Counted from the stretch's first letter, positions 1 through 12,324 are shown. The stretch: 64,000 bases of DNA from Pleurodeles waltl (GCF_031143425.1 NC_090447.1:848475760-848539759); one strand, 5' to 3'. Translations and numbers: made by a program. The notes: generated from the letters alone by a model not told the origin.

Positions 1-1437
1 CTGAGCTCCAAGAGCTGCCTCTCCGGGTTTTGGATCCTTGGCTGCCATCCGTTGAGCTCCTCCTGTAAAAGCCTGCAGTTTTGAACTCTGCTTTCTGAAC
101 TTTTGACTTTTTCTTGGTCTAGTGCAACCAGATATCCACAGTAAGTGCTTACTGCTTCTAGGGGCATTTTTACTTAAACGTTGCGTATATCCAGTTCTAC
201 TGATTAGACTTTAGTAATTCTGGTCTCATTTTATTTAACTATTACCCTATTGTTTTAAATTGGTATGAATTATCTCTTGTGTTACATTTTCACTTTATTA
301 CTGTTAACACCCCACATTAAAATCCTTGGACACTCAGGTAGAGATGTATGCCTACAGGCATATGAGCACCTACACAAACAGACCAACAATCACATAGGCA
401 CTTATTCTACATACAAACTAACTGATGTTACTGTGCTGCATAGAACTCGGTGATGTGCATTAGGGGGCACAGGAAGATGTGCAACAATTGAGAACACTTC
501 AGTACGTAGCAGCAGTGCCCAAAGTAGCATTCATCAGGGTAGCCTAGTATGATGTGATCTAGGAGGGGTCCCAGATGAAGTTTACCAGAAAAGCACAGTA
601 TGATGTGAATCAGAGATGTGCAAGATAATATTCGCCACATGATTGGGTAATATGCATCAGGGGACACTAAAGTGGTAAGGCTTGCATGGCAAACCACAAA
701 TTCTCTGAAATATTTTATTTGCTCCTTTAGAAGTTGCAGTTTAAACTATTGCTTTTTGGTCAATTTAAGAAATGGTGCTAGATAATGCATCACCTACACA
801 TGGGTGTCGATTCACCAAAATATTGAGGGTAGCAGAAGTGACATCACACATACCTAGACTTTAATGACATCAGGGAAATTACATCATGTGTCCCATGACC
901 CTGATTTTCCAGGAAGGCATGTCACATGACCCTGACATCAGTGAAGTACGATAATCACTACATGAATACTATAACAGCATTACACAGACAAATGGCTATT
1001 TTAGGTACCACCCATATTATGGTGCTGACGTGATCTTTGAAGGTTCTGTGGCATAATATTTGCCCTAATTTGTAGTAAGCAAGCAAATCTAATAAGCCAC
1101 ACCTCTTCTAAAGTATGTTTCACTGAGGAACGTTTGAATAGAATGTGGTGAAATAGTATATTTTCAAAGCACAATTTCCACATAAGTTTGCTGGTGCCAT
1201 AAGCACTGAAAGTGTAACTCTGGATAGAGATTTACTTTCATGTCGAACTTAGTGTTTTTACATAGGGTTATCATTAAACACTCCTTTTTGATATCTCCCC
1301 TCCCTTTCCTCCCTCAGCTTCCACCTGCCGAATTTGCACTTAGCACCTGAAACATAGCCATTATAGTTATTTGATTGGAAAGTTTAATGCAAATTCCGCA
1401 AATGTTGCTACAGGTACTAACAAAGGAAAAATGCTTT
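1..1437. other. Intergenic DNA, nothing recognised
   Basis: AT-moderate sequence with only short reading frames on both strands that lack any recognisable domain, start context or codon pattern. No tRNA, LTR terminus or transposase motif was seen. A weak repetition of GATGTG-containing phrases between about 440 and 670 is too irregular to call a repeat. Confidence 0.5.
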
Positions 1438-1572
1438 TTAACCGCTTAAGTGCGGGTGTCAGCCACTTGCCAACGCCCATACTACCTCCCTGGTGCGGGT
1501 CACGACCACACACCAGGCACAGCTGCGATCGGGGGCCAGGAAACACTTTCAGAAGGCCTCGTAAGAAAATAG

Positions 1573-1729
1573 ATCTATATATATATAGATAGATATATAT
1601 ATATAGATATATCTATGTAGATATATCTATGTGCATGGATATATCTATAGATAGATCTATAGATATATATATATATATATATATATAGATATATCTATGT
1701 AGATAGATATATATATATATAGAGATAGA

Positions 1730-1781
<52 letters not shown>

Positions 1782-1885
1782 TCACTTTTGTCAAAATGTG
1801 TGTGGTTTCCCTGGGGGCTGCGATCGGCCCACAGGAAAACCAGACCCACATATAAAAGTGATATATATATATATATATATATATA
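1573..1885. repeat. TA-rich microsatellite
   Basis: Runs of (TA)n, GATA and CTCT repeats occupy 1573-1779. After a short unique stretch (1780-1858), a second TA run fills 1859-1885. The flanking GATCGGGGGCC and GATCGGCCCAC phrases suggest a hairpin-prone region. Reading frames of YIYIYI type that cross it are artefacts. Confidence 0.9.
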
Positions 1886-2010
1886 GATTTGCCACCAGTT
1901 GTCTTGCAGTTGCAGCTTGTGTCTTCAAAGCAATGCACATACTTCAACTGACGCTTTTCAACTGTAGCTTTTAGGCAGCAATAAAAAAGTAAAGTAAGTA
2001 TTGTGATTAT

Positions 2011-2200
2011 GGGGGTTATTCTAACTTTGGAGGAGTGTTAATCCGTCCCAAAAGTGACGGTAAAGTGACGGATATACCACCAGCCGTATTACGAGTTCCA
2101 TAGGATATAATGGACTCGTAATACGGCTGGTGGTAAATCCGTCACTTTTCCGTCACTTTTGGGACGGATTAACACCTCCTCCAAAATTAGAATAACCCCC
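2011..2200. mobile_element. Palindromic Harbinger-type MITE
   Basis: A 190-bp fold-back unit. It begins GGGGGTTATTCTAAC and ends with the inverse GTTAGAATAACCCCC form (one mismatch), with arms of about 85 bp around a short central loop near 2097-2118. A 3-bp TAT lies on each side, as expected for Harbinger target duplications. Its terminus resembles that of the large Harbingers in this window (GGTGGTCATTACAAC), so it was probably mobilised by a related transposase. It carries no coding capacity. Confidence 0.75.
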
Positions 2201-2649
2201 TATGTTTCTGCTGCAAAAGGGTCAGACTTGTCTAGTGGCAGTTTTAGTGCCATAAAGAAGCGCAGAAGGTTTATATGCCTACTGCAAAGAGCAAATCTGT
2301 ATTTTATGTAAATAGCTGAGTACATTAGTAAAGTCAGCCATTACCTGCGCTATAATACAAATGAAATGTATGTGCAGGGTGGAGGGCGGCTATGGAGAGA
2401 TGAAGGGCACTTTTGCTGGGTGGTAATGAGGGAATCCGAGGAGGAGGGAGTGGGAGCACCAATAATGATTGTTGGACTGGGCGCAGGAGGTGCTAAAGAC
2501 TGTGATGAATGGTATGTGACAAGGTGTTTTTTGAGTGTCTTGAAAGAACGTGCTGATTGAGGAAAGAAGCACAGGTAAGGTGGCCTCTACTTTTGCACGT
2601 ATCTCACACACACCATCGATTTTGTGACTGTCTACGTAGGCTAGTGTTT

Positions 2650-3056
2650 TAGAGCAACAGTTTAGCCGATAGCAGAGATGGCATCTTGATGGATGACTGC
2701 TGCTGTCACTCGGGTTATAGAGGACAGCTCTGACATAGGATCAGAGACTGAGACATCAGATACTGAGACAGCATCTGAGGGATAGGACAATGGCGCAGAC
2801 TCTGGGAGTGATTTTTCAGTCGGAGGAGTCCCATTCGATAACTCCTCTTCCAGTACATAATGAGGGTGGTGATGAGGACAGTCCTGCTGTACCTTCGCAA
2901 GCAGTCTGTGCAACTGGGTAATAGTGGGTTAGCCCAACCCAGAGAGCAGGTGAATGCGGCGGCAAGCAGAGAGAGAGAGAGAGTGCTCTCTTGGGAGCTC
3001 CCCAATTTAGTTCAGCCCCAAATTCCACCGCCCAAATCATATTGTGGAGACATCAA
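2650..3056 (+). pseudogene. piggyBac transposase N-terminal relic
   Basis: Frames in this stretch give an acidic Ser/Glu-rich segment (SSDIGSETETSDTETASEG at about 2708-2785) followed, in a shifted frame, by an RERE-rich stretch and WELPNLVQPQIPPPKSYCG at about 2992-3048. This resembles the region just before the DDE domain in vertebrate piggyBac transposases. A premature stop and several frame changes break it, and the sequence then runs into satellite-like DNA, so the catalytic domain is absent. The identification rests on motif resemblance from memory and on the TTAA-bounded context. Confidence 0.55.
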
Positions 3057-3385
3057 AATTATCTATCGCAAAACAAACTTGTTTTGTAAGGCAGGCACCT
3101 GGGTTTTTGGTCCTGGGTTCGGCAGCCATATAGAGAAACACACTAAACCCAAACATTTCTGGAAACTAGACATTTGGGGGAGTCCACAGAGGTGTGACTT
3201 GTGTGGATTCCCCAAAGTTTTCTTACTCAGAATACCCTGCAAAGCTGAAATGTTGAATAAAAACTCTATTTTTCTTGCATTTCTGTCACACAAACTACAG
3301 GAATATGCTGGGATCCACAAAATTCCTACCACCCAGTGATTCCTCATCTGTCCTGATAAAAACACTACCCCACTTGAGTGCCTAC
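3050..3385 (-). repeat. Inverted, diverged monomer of the adjacent array
   Basis: Read on the minus strand, this segment follows the same order of phrases as the direct array that starts at 3457: CAAGTGGGGTAGT, TTTTTATCAGGA, CACTGGGTGGTAGGAA, GGGTATTCTGAGTAA, GGGGAATCCACACAAGTC, and CCAGGTGCCTGCC. It is clearly more diverged from the array units than those are from each other, so it sits head to head with the array as an older or independently evolving unit. Confidence 0.7.
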
Positions 3386-3456
3386 ACCTAGTGCCTGCGT
3401 CAGGAATGGATCACCCCAGGGTTAACAGCTGCCTCATGTAAGGACCAACATTGACC

Positions 3457-6400
3457 GTTGTGTGGTCTATTCCTGTCGCGGGCACCAGGCCTACCCACAC
3501 AAGTGAGGTACCATTTTTATCAGGAGACTTGGGGGAATGCTGGGTGGAAGGAAATATGTGGCTCCTCTCAGATTCCAGAACTTTCTGTCACCGAAATGAG
3601 AGGAAAAAGTGTTTTTTTGGCCAAATGTTGGTGTTTGCAAAGGATTCTGGGTAACAGAACCTGGTCAGAGCCCCACAAGTCCCCGCATTTTGGATTCCCC
3701 TGGGTTTCTAGTTTTCAAAAATGCGCTGGTTTGCTAGGTTTCCCCAGGTGCCGGCTGAGCTAGAGGCCAAAATCCACAGGTAGGCACTGTTTTCTATGAA
3801 AAAATGTGATGTGTTCACGTTGTGTTTTGGGGCATTTCCTGTCGCGGGCGCTAGGCCTACCCACACAAGTGAGGTATAATTTTTATCGGGAGACTTGAGG
3901 GAACGCTGGGTGGAAGGAAATGTGTGGCTCCTCTCAGATTCCAGAACTTTCGGTCACTGAAATGTGAGGAAAACGTGTTTTTATAGCCACATTTTGAGGT
4001 TTGCAAAGGATTCTGGGTAACAGAACCTGGTCATAGCCCCAAAAGTCACCCCATCTTGGTTTCCCTAGGTCTCTAGTTTTAAAAAATGCACAGGTTTGGT
4101 AGGTTTCCCTAGGTGCCGGCTGAGCTAGAGGCCAAAATCTACAGGTAGGCACTTTGCAAAAAACAGCTCTGTTTTCTGTCAAAAAATTGGATTGTCTATG
4201 TTGTGTTTTGGGGCATTTCCTGTCACGGGCTCTAGGCCTACCCACACAAGTGAGGTATCATTTTTATCGGGAGACTTTGGGGGAACGCTGGGTGGAAGGA
4301 AATATGTGGCTCCTCTCAGATTCCAGAACTTTCTGTCACTGAAATGAGAGGAAAAAGTGTTTTTTTGGCCAAATTTTGGTGTTTGCAAAGGATTCTGGGT
4401 AACAGAACCTGGTCAGAGCCCCACAAGTCACCCCATTTTGGATTCCCCTGGGTTTCTAGTTTTCAAAAATGCGCTGGTTTGCTAGGTTTCCCCAGGTGCC
4501 GGCTGAGCTAGAGGCCAAAATCCACAGGTAGGCACTGTTTTCTATGAAAAAATGTGATGTGTTCACGTTGTGTTTTGGGGCATTTCCTGTCGCGGGCGCT
4601 AGGCCTACCCACACAAGTGAGGTATAATTTTTATCGGGAGACTTGAGGGAACGCTGGGTGGAAGGAAATGTGTGGCTCCTCTCAGATTCCATAACTTTCG
4701 GTCACCGAAATGTGAGGAAAACGTGTTTTTATAGCCACATTTTGAGGTTTGCAAAGGATTCTGGGTAACAGAACCTGGTCATAGCCCCAAAAGTCACCCC
4801 ATCTTGGTTTCCCTAGGTCTCTAGTTTTAAAAAATGCACAGGTTTGGTAGGTTTCCCTAGGTGCCGGCTGAGCTAGAGGCCAAAATCTACAGGTAGGCAC
4901 TTTGCAAAAAACAGCTCTGTTTTCTGTCAAAAAATTGGATTGTCTACGTTGTGTTTTGGGGCATTTCCTGTCACGGGCTCTAGGCCTACCCACACAAGTG
5001 AGGTATCATTTTTATCGGGAGACTTTGGGGGAACGCTGGGTGGAAGGAAATATGTGGCTCCTCTCAGATTCCAGAACTTTCTGTCACCGAAATGAGAGGA
5101 AAAAGTGTTTTTTTGGCCAAATTTTGGTGTTTGCAAAGGATTCTGGGTAACAGAACCTGGTCAGAGCCCCACAAGTCACCCCATTTTGGATTCCCCTGGG
5201 TTCCTAGTTTTCAAAAATGCGCTGGTTTGCTAGGTTTCCCCAGGTGCCGGCTGAGCTAGAGGCCAAAATCCACAGGTAGGCACTGTTTTCTATGAAAAAA
5301 TTTGATGTGTTCACGTTGTGTTTTGGGGCATTTCCTGTCGCGGGCGCTAGGCCTACCCACACAAGTGAGGTATAATTTTTATCGGGAGACTTGAGGGAAC
5401 GCTGGGTGGAAGGAAATGTGTGGCTCCTCTCAGATTCCAGAACTTTCGGTCACCGAAATGTGAGGAAAACGTGTTTTTATAGCCACATTTTGAGGTTTGC
5501 AAAGGATTCTGGGTAACACAACCTGGTCAGAGCCCCAAAAGTCACCCCATCTTGGTTTCCCCAGGTCTCTAGTTTTAAAAAATGCACAGGTTTGGTAGGT
5601 TTCCCTAGGTGCCGGCTGAGCTAGAGGCCAAAATCTACAGGTAGGCACTTTGCAAAAAACAGCTCTGTTTTCTGTCAAAAAATTGGATTGTCTACGTTGT
5701 GTTTTGGGGCATTTCCTGTCACGGGCTCTAGGCCTACCCACACAAGTGAGGTATCATTTTTATCGGGAGACTTTGGGGGAACGCTGGGTGGAAAGAAATT
5801 TGTGGCTCCTCTCAGATTCCAGAACTTTCTGTCACCGAAATGTGAGGAAAACGTGTTTTTTAGCCACATTTTGAAGTTTGCAAAGGATTCTGGGTAACAG
5901 AACATGGTCAGAGCCCCACAAGTCACCCCATCTTGGATTCCCCTAGGTCTCTAGTTTTCAAAAATGCACAGGTTTGGTAGGTTTCCCCAGGTGCCCGCTG
6001 AGCTAGAGGCCAAAATCTACAGGTAGGCACTTTGCAAAAAACAGCTCTGTTTTCTGTCAAAAAATGGGATGTGTCCATGTTGTGTTTTGGGGCATTTCCT
6101 GTCGCGGGCGCTAGGCCTACCTACACAATTGAGGTATAATTTTTATCGGGAGACTTGAGGGAATGCTGGGTGGAAGGAAATATGTGGCTCCTCTCAGATT
6201 CCAGAACTTTCTGTCACAAAATGTGAGGAAAAAGTGCTTTTTGGCCACATTTTGAGGTTTGCTAAGGATTCTGGCTAACAGAACCTGGTGAGAGCCCTAC
6301 ATGTCACCCCATCCTGGATTCCCCTAGGTGTCTAGTTTTAAAAAATGCACAGGTTTGGTGGTTTCCCTAGGTGCCGGCTGAGCTAGAGGCCATAATCTAG

Positions 6401-6530
6401 AGCTAGGGACTTTGCAAAAAACAAGTTAGATTTCAATTTAAAAATGTGATGTGCCCATGTTGTGTTTCCTGTCGCGTATTAGGCATACCCATGCAAGTGA
6501 GGTACCATTTTTATTAGGAGACTTGGGGGA
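3457..6530 (+). repeat. Tandem array with alternating 381- and 367-bp units
   Basis: The phrase GTTGTGTTTTGGGGCATTTCC recurs at 3819, 4200, 4567, 4948, 5315, 5696 and 6079, with a degenerate start at 3457 and end at 6459. Spacings are 381, 367, 381, 367, 381 and 383, so the array is built of a 748-bp dimer of two monomer types. One type carries GTCGCGGGCGCTAGG, the other GTCACGGGCTCTAGG. The central dimers are nearly identical and the outer units are more diverged. Short reading frames recur in every unit but have no domain and are by-products of the repeat. Confidence 0.9.
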
Positions 6531-7599
6531 ACACAGAATAGCAAAACACGTGTTATTGCCCTTGTCTTTCTCTACATTTTTCCTTCCAAATGTAAGACAG
6601 TGTGTAAAAAAACATCTATTTGAGATATGCCCTGTAATTCACATGCAGTATGGGCACCCCGAAATTCAGAGATGTGCAAATAACCACTGCTTCTCAACTC
6701 CTTATCTTGTGCCCATTTTGGAAATACAAAGGTTTTCTTCATACCTATTTTTCACTCTTTGTATTTCAGCAAATTAATTGCTGTATACCTGGTATAGAAT
6801 TAAAACCCATTGCAAGGTGCAGCTCATTTATTGGCTCTGGGTGCCTAGGGTTCTTGATGAACCTACAAGCCCTGTATATCCCCACAACCAGAAGAGTCCA
6901 GTAGACATAACAGTATATTGCGTTAAAAAATCTGACATAGGAGGAAAAAGTTACAGAGTAAAATGTTGAGAAAAATGGCTGTTTTCTTTTACCTCAATTT
7001 CAATATTTGTTTATTTCAGCTGTTATTTTCTGTATGAAACCCTTGTAGAATCTACACAAAGTACCCCTTTCTGAATTCAGAATTTTGTCTACTTTTCAGA
7101 AATGTTTAGCTTTCTGGGATCCAGCATTGGTTTCACACCTATTTCTGTCACTAACTGGCAGGAGGCTGAAAGCACAAAAATAGTAAAAATGGGGTATGTC
7201 CCAGTAAAATGCCAAAATTATGTTGAAAAATTGGGTTTTCTGATTCAAGTCTGCCTGTTCCTGAAAGCTGGGAAGATGTTGATTTTAGCACCACAAACCC
7301 TTTGTTGATGCCATTTTCAGGGAAAAAACCTCAAGCCCTCTTCTGCAGCCCTTTTTCCCCCTTTTTTTTTAAAACAAACAAACAACATTTTCACCGTATT
7401 TTGGCTAATTTCTTGGTCTCCTTCAGGGGAACCCACAAAGTCTGGGTACCTCTGGAATCCCTAGGATATTCGAAAAAAAGGACGCAAATTTGGCATGGGT
7501 AGCTTGTGTGGACAAAAATTGAGGGCCTAAGCGCGAACTGCCCCAAATAGCCAAAAAAAGGCCTGGCACCTGAGGGGAAAAGGTCTGGCAGCGAAGGGG
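6531..7599 (+). other. 3' arm of the piggyBac-like element
   Basis: Non-coding AT-rich DNA between the last array unit and the right TTAA. It contains homopolymer runs near 7358-7372 and ends with the terminal repeat GCGAAGGGG followed by TTAA. No gene or regulatory signal was recognised. Confidence 0.5.
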
Positions 7600-7603
7600 T
7601 TAA

Positions 7604-8520
7604 TCACATTGTCTTCAGAGTGAAGGCAGAAATGTTTCTCAAATTATGTTTAAAATCTATCATTTTTAATAAACACATATCTGAAGCATGACGTGGTAGC
7701 ACACCTATTTGCAGTCAGCAGATTTTCTATTGAACTGGCAACAACATTTGCCACTGACATGTGGTTTTACTGATAAAGCTACATAGTATACATCATTTGG
7801 AAATCCAGTTTCTGCAAATATTTGTCATTTGCACATTACCAAGGAAAGTGTACTGATTTGTTTTGCTCCTATTTAAATATTTGTTTCCTTCACACTTCTG
7901 AATTACAAAAAAAATAAAAATTCGTAATTCCTTATATATTCTGAAATCCTTGTACTATTCATTTACAAGCTGTTTAAATGGTGTGTTAGGAAAACAAACC
8001 TGACATCTTACAGCCTTTTGTTTCACAATGATTGTCAGACAGCTCGCTTGACAAAAACCTCTAACTGTAATAAGTATAAGATAAGAAACTGTTAGTAAAA
8101 AGACAAACTGACATTTGACCTCTGTCCTTGAACAGACAGCAAATATGTCAAGATAAAAATTAAGATTTAATGGCATATTTATTGCTAATTCACTTTCTGA
8201 ATGAATAGAACACCTGTTCCTTCCAGCTTAAGTTCACTCACCAGAAGGAGGAGTAGGTGCTAAAAATAGCTCGACCAGATAAAATCTAACCCCGCCTCCA
8301 TAGCGAGTGGGCGGGTAGATTTTTTGAGGTCTGATGTCCCTGCATTTTTATTAAGTACTCTGTCCGATTGTAGATAAGGTTTTACTCCACCCCTTCTCAG
8401 GAATACATTTCTGACTTTTTCCAGGGTGAAAATGGTTTGGAGTGAAGTAGGTGAATACCCTTGAATGTTTTTTTTTACCATACCATTACGTTAATGCCTG
8501 CCACAAAATCACTTTTCTAT

Positions 8521-8523
<3 letters not shown>
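7604..8523. other. Intergenic DNA, nothing recognised
   Basis: AT-rich sequence between two mobile elements. No long reading frame, RNA gene or terminal repeat was seen on either strand. Confidence 0.5.

Positions 8524-8552
<29 letters not shown>
8524..8552. repeat. (TG)n microsatellite
   Basis: An uninterrupted run of TG dinucleotides, about 14 units, followed by TATATGTATATTTATATC. It lies directly outside the left inverted repeat of the DIRS-like element. Confidence 0.9.
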
Positions 8553-8558
<6 letters not shown>

Positions 8559-8575
8559 ATATTTATATCTATAGG

Positions 8576-8660
8576 TCTGATGGATACTTCTAACTGAATA
8601 TTTCTAACCTTTAGAATATCCCCAGGTGCCAGACTGGATCCAGAAGATTTATCAGCAATG
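8576..8660 (+). repeat. Left inverted terminal repeat of DIRS-like element
   Basis: It reads TCTGATGGATACTT, CAGGTGCCAGACTGGATCC and AGAAGAT in that order, matching the reverse complement of 12325-12404 with scattered substitutions. Confidence 0.8.
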
Positions 8661-8859
8661 CTTCCACATGCCAATAGGAGGCGTTGAGCAACTCATACTG
8701 ACTTCATTCTGTCACAGTGATGAACGGACAGTATACAAGCACCACCTATGTTTGCTAATGTCAGTCCCTTTCCTTTCTGGATCCAGAGCTTGCTCCTAAG
8801 CTTTTCCTCATCAGTTTACAGTGTTTGTCTTCATAATTCTTCTGTCAATGTTCAAGGGA

Positions 8860-9137
8860 ACTGTTTCTTCTAAAACTACAGGATCTAAGCCTTGTAGGGA
8901 ATGTTGCAACAGATGTCTGGGAGAGATAACCACAAGGTCTTCCTCTGGTGTTTGGTTTCGGAACATGACTCTAAATCATGTGAGGGGTGCACCTTTATGG
9001 ACCTGAAGGCAACCTGGGAATGCAAAGCTAAGCGGTATGCGGGAGAACACCAAAAGAAGTCTCAGATGTCCCGTTTGATGTCAAGGGCACTGACCTGTTC
9101 CAGGTCTCAGGATGTCCCTGCAGCAGTTCATCATTGA
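8860..9137 (+). pseudogene. DIRS gag-like Cys/His segment
   Basis: Two overlapping frames encode Cys-rich protein. One gives KPCRECCNRC; the next gives FLWCLVSEHDSKSCEGC, a C-x-x-x-x-x-x-H-x-x-x-x-C type knuckle at about 8940-8990, followed by a Lys/Ser/Arg-rich tail. This pattern is what I expect of the nucleic-acid-binding gag protein of vertebrate DIRS elements, upstream of RT. The switch of frame between the two Cys clusters shows an indel. The call depends on its position inside the inverted repeats. Confidence 0.5.
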
Positions 9138-11040
9138 GGCCCAGATCTTCCAGTAAGTTAAAATCAAAGCAGAAGTACATGAAGGTCAAGCAGGATTTGT
9201 TCCAGTCCCACCTATCTCAACCCGAGAAATCTCAAGGATGTCAGAGTGCCTTATGGTCTTGGTCCCTAGTATAAGAGCTGATTATGTAATTGATGCTGAT
9301 GCACCCTGAGTTTTCTGATCCATCAGTGACATTGCTATAAATTGATGCCTTTAAAGAGGCCATGTTGTGAATTTTTGCCTCCCTTTCAGCTCCCTCTGGC
9401 ATGCCTTTGGACTCCAAGGAGTTGCGGAGGCCTCCAGTTAAATGGCATCCACTGATCAGCCTTTTGCAGCGTCTATGCCTCCAGTACTCACCTATTGTTC
9501 TGCTTCAACGCCAGAACTGATTTCCAATCCAATACCATGATACACTGGCCCATGTGACATTGACCCCCGCACTGATGCTGCCAGCAGCAGAGGACAACCC
9601 CACTCCCATTGTCCTTTATCGCCAAGCCAGATCTATCTTGGACAAGTTCCCACCTCATTACCATTATGAAGCATTCAGCCCCAGTTCTTTCTGATTTAGA
9701 GAGAACCAACCTTTCATTTTGGACTCTGACCAGGTCCAACCTGCCTTTGAGGATGATAATGGTGATGAGGAGGGATACATTTTAACTAACATTATGAGGA
9801 TGATTTATAGCATACCAGTGGGTTGGGCACTTTTCTGGACATTGGGTTGTGTTCTCTCCCTGAACTAACAACAGAATTGGGTGCCTCCTTTTCTGTGATG
9901 ATGTGGGCAGCAGAGGTTTTAGGCCTACAAGTGCCCACAACGAAAGTCAAAACCAATGTCTTAACAGATGTTTTATAACCTGAACAAACATCTGCAAAGC
10001 CAATTCTCACATTTCATGAGGCCTTGACTGATGCTTTTGTGGGCACACGGTCGAAGCCCTGTTCGGATCGACTGGTGAACAGGCATGCTGTTAGATGCCA
10101 CACGTCGGCGCCAGACGACCCTCATTTTTGGTGGTTCAAGCTTCCACCAGTAGGATTAATCCCAGTTCTTTTCCCACGATTCCCCCTGCCAGAAAATCAA
10201 AACGCCTTGAACTTTTGGAAAGCTGATGTTTTCCTTGTCCAGTTTAGCCCTCCAGTCAGTCAGCACCAGATGTTTTCTGGGAAGGTAAACCCATGCTTTT
10301 TGGGACATGGTTGATGAGATCTTGCCAGCAGTCACAAAGGAACTTTAGGCCAATTTAGCTCAAACTTTACAGGAAGAAAAGTACATTATTTGCTCTGGGC
10401 TGGACACTACTGGCTTCAGAGGCATGCTTAGATGTGGTCTGCAGGCTTCTCTGGGGTCATGAAAGCCTTGTTGATGGACATGCCGTTTAATGGGTCTCAC
10501 CTGTTTGGTGAGGAGGCTGATTCCATATTGGAAAGCTATAAAGAGAACCATTGCAAGGCCTTGTTACCCCAGCAAAACATTATCCTCAACAGTTTCACAC
10601 ATTTTGAGGCTATTCCAGAATGTTACCATACCACCTACTCCAAAGACCTTAACGCCCACAACAGGCACCGAGTCCTTTCAGAGGCAGGGATAAAGGAGAC
10701 AATGCTTGGATCAGGGAGACAATGCTCACAGTCCCCTGCCCTGCCCCTGGCATCTGCCTACAAGCCACTTTAATTTGCCCTTAGTGGCACACATCCATCT
10801 CATAGGAAGCAGGATCAGACATTTTCTCCCAAGGTGGCAAAACATAACATCCAACAGGTGGGTTTTCCTGATCATCTAATGAGGCTAATCTGGCTATGCC
10901 CTGCTTTTCAACCTGTTGCACCCCCCACCTGCATCTAAACATCTCTCAGAGGAGCACTTGTCCATCTTGTTCCATGAAGTGCAGGCATTTTTGGACAAAG
11001 GTGCCATAGAGAGGATACAAACCCAGGAAATAGGGACTAG
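9138..11040 (+). other. Decayed interior of the DIRS-like element
   Basis: Lies between the gag-like and RT segments. Only short frames on both strands remain. Some Pro/His-rich stretches could be old gag sequence, but no motif can be named. Confidence 0.4.
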
Positions 11041-11995
11041 CTGTTAGTCTTAGTCTTGCTACTTACTCATGATGAAGAATGGTGGAGGCCTCTGTCTTAT
11101 TTTAGATCACCGCCCTTTGAGTTCTTACTTACTGAAGAACAAATTAAAAATGCTCATACTGGTCCAGGTTCTGTCTGCCCTGCAACCACGCGACAGAATG
11201 GTGGCTTTGAACCTACAGGAAGCTTACTTTCATGTACCCATCCTGCAGTCCCACAGATACTACTTGTCATTCAAGGTGGGCAAGGAGCATTTTCAGTTTG
11301 CCATACTCTCCTTTGGCCTCACCAGTGTCTCTCTGGTATTCATGAAAGTAATGGTGATGGCTGAAACACGTTTGGAGGTTAAATAATGCAGGTTTTCCTC
11401 TACTTAGATGACTGGCTGTTGAAGTTAGGCTCACCACAGGTAGTTGTGGATCAGCTCTAGATGACAGTGAACTTCCTGATATCTTTAAAGTTCATTACTA
11501 GCATGCATAAGTCAGACCTGAATCATTTGGAAAGGCTTCCCTTCATAGGAGCCATCCTTTATATGGTGCAGTTTTGGGCCTTGCTCCACCACGAAAACTG
11601 GGACATTAGGGTGGTGATCCCAATGTTTCAGCCTGAGTTAAGGTTCTTGGTGAGAGTGGCTCTGAGACTTCTGGTCCTCTTGGGATCTTGCACATTGATT
11701 ATAAAAGACATATGCAGGCTCTGCAGTGGAATCTGAAGTCTCAGTGGGCCCATCACTAGGTGAACCTCTGGGATTCTGTTCAAGGTTTGGAGGAGACTGT
11801 GAGAGGCAATGAGTGTTGGCTCAACTGCAGTTGGAGTGGCCAGAAACCCCTCTCCCTTTTGCATCTATAGCTGACGGATGGTGACAGATGTGTCCGTCTG
11901 GGATGGGGATGTCTTCTGGGAGAGGTGGAGATCAGAGCACCCTGATCTCCAGCCAAGACCTGTCTCCACATCAACCTGTAGAAGTTGCAGCCCAT
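11041..11995 (+). pseudogene. DIRS reverse transcriptase / RNase H relic
   Basis: The frame at 11069-11386 contains GGGLCLILDHRPLSSYLLKN, then MVALNLQEAYFHVPILQSHR, then FQFAILSFGLTS, corresponding to the fingers and palm of a DIRS-type RT that would copy the element RNA. After a stop at 11384-11386 the next frame (11461-11736) continues with LPFIGAILYMVQF and IPMFQPELRFLVRVALRLL, the connection segment. A tract near 11884-11995 resembles the RNase H region. The Y-x-DD catalytic motif is expected near 11400 (LYLDDWLL-like), and the DNA there gives a frame with stops, so the enzyme is dead. Several stops and frame changes are present. Confidence 0.7.
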
Positions 11996-12324
11996 TCACC
12001 TTCCACGAAAGGCCTTCCATTGGTAACGCTCTTTCTGGCAGATACTCAATCTAACCACAGATTGCTCACCTCCGTCCCTCCTCTCTGTTCTCTAAATGCT
12101 CTAATTTTCCATCTAAATAGGTCTCAATCTAGGAGTCTGCACACTGGTATTGCTCATTACTGTTGGACTTCACATTTAAGGGCATGTACAGAGTCTAGAA
12201 AGAAACTGAAATCAGCACGTAGGGCGATGCTCATATGTGGCTCTTTTTTTGTCACTACATGGGCACACCAAAGTCGGCAAGGAGCTGCAACATGCCACCT
12301 AGCAATATACTGGAGCATGACTGC

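Larger units (their letters stand above)
1442..7599 (+). mobile_element. piggyBac-like element loaded with satellite DNA
   Basis: Both ends abut the tetranucleotide TTAA (1438-1441 and 7600-7603), the target site of the piggyBac superfamily. The left end reads CCGCTTAAGTGCGGG and the inverted right end CCCCTTCGCTGCCAG, an imperfect terminal inverted repeat. Inside are a TA microsatellite, a Harbinger-type MITE, the remains of a piggyBac transposase N-terminus, an inverted diverged satellite monomer and a 3-kb direct array. No DDE catalytic domain remains, so the copy is non-autonomous. The last kilobase (6531-7599) is non-coding and AT-rich and appears to be the element's own 3' arm. The TTAA ends and the transposase relic support each other; the TIR match alone would be weak. 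Confidence 0.6.

Noticed and set aside
440..680. Possible tandem repeat with GATGTG phrases
   Set aside because: Spacing is irregular and similarity is limited to short words.
1613..1947. Minus-strand frames rich in YIYIYI and RERERS
   Set aside because: They translate the TA/CT microsatellite and have no other content.
3934..5926. Recurring frames of about 103 and 69 codons in the array (both strands)
   Set aside because: They repeat with each monomer, on both strands, and carry no domain; by-products of the tandem repeat.
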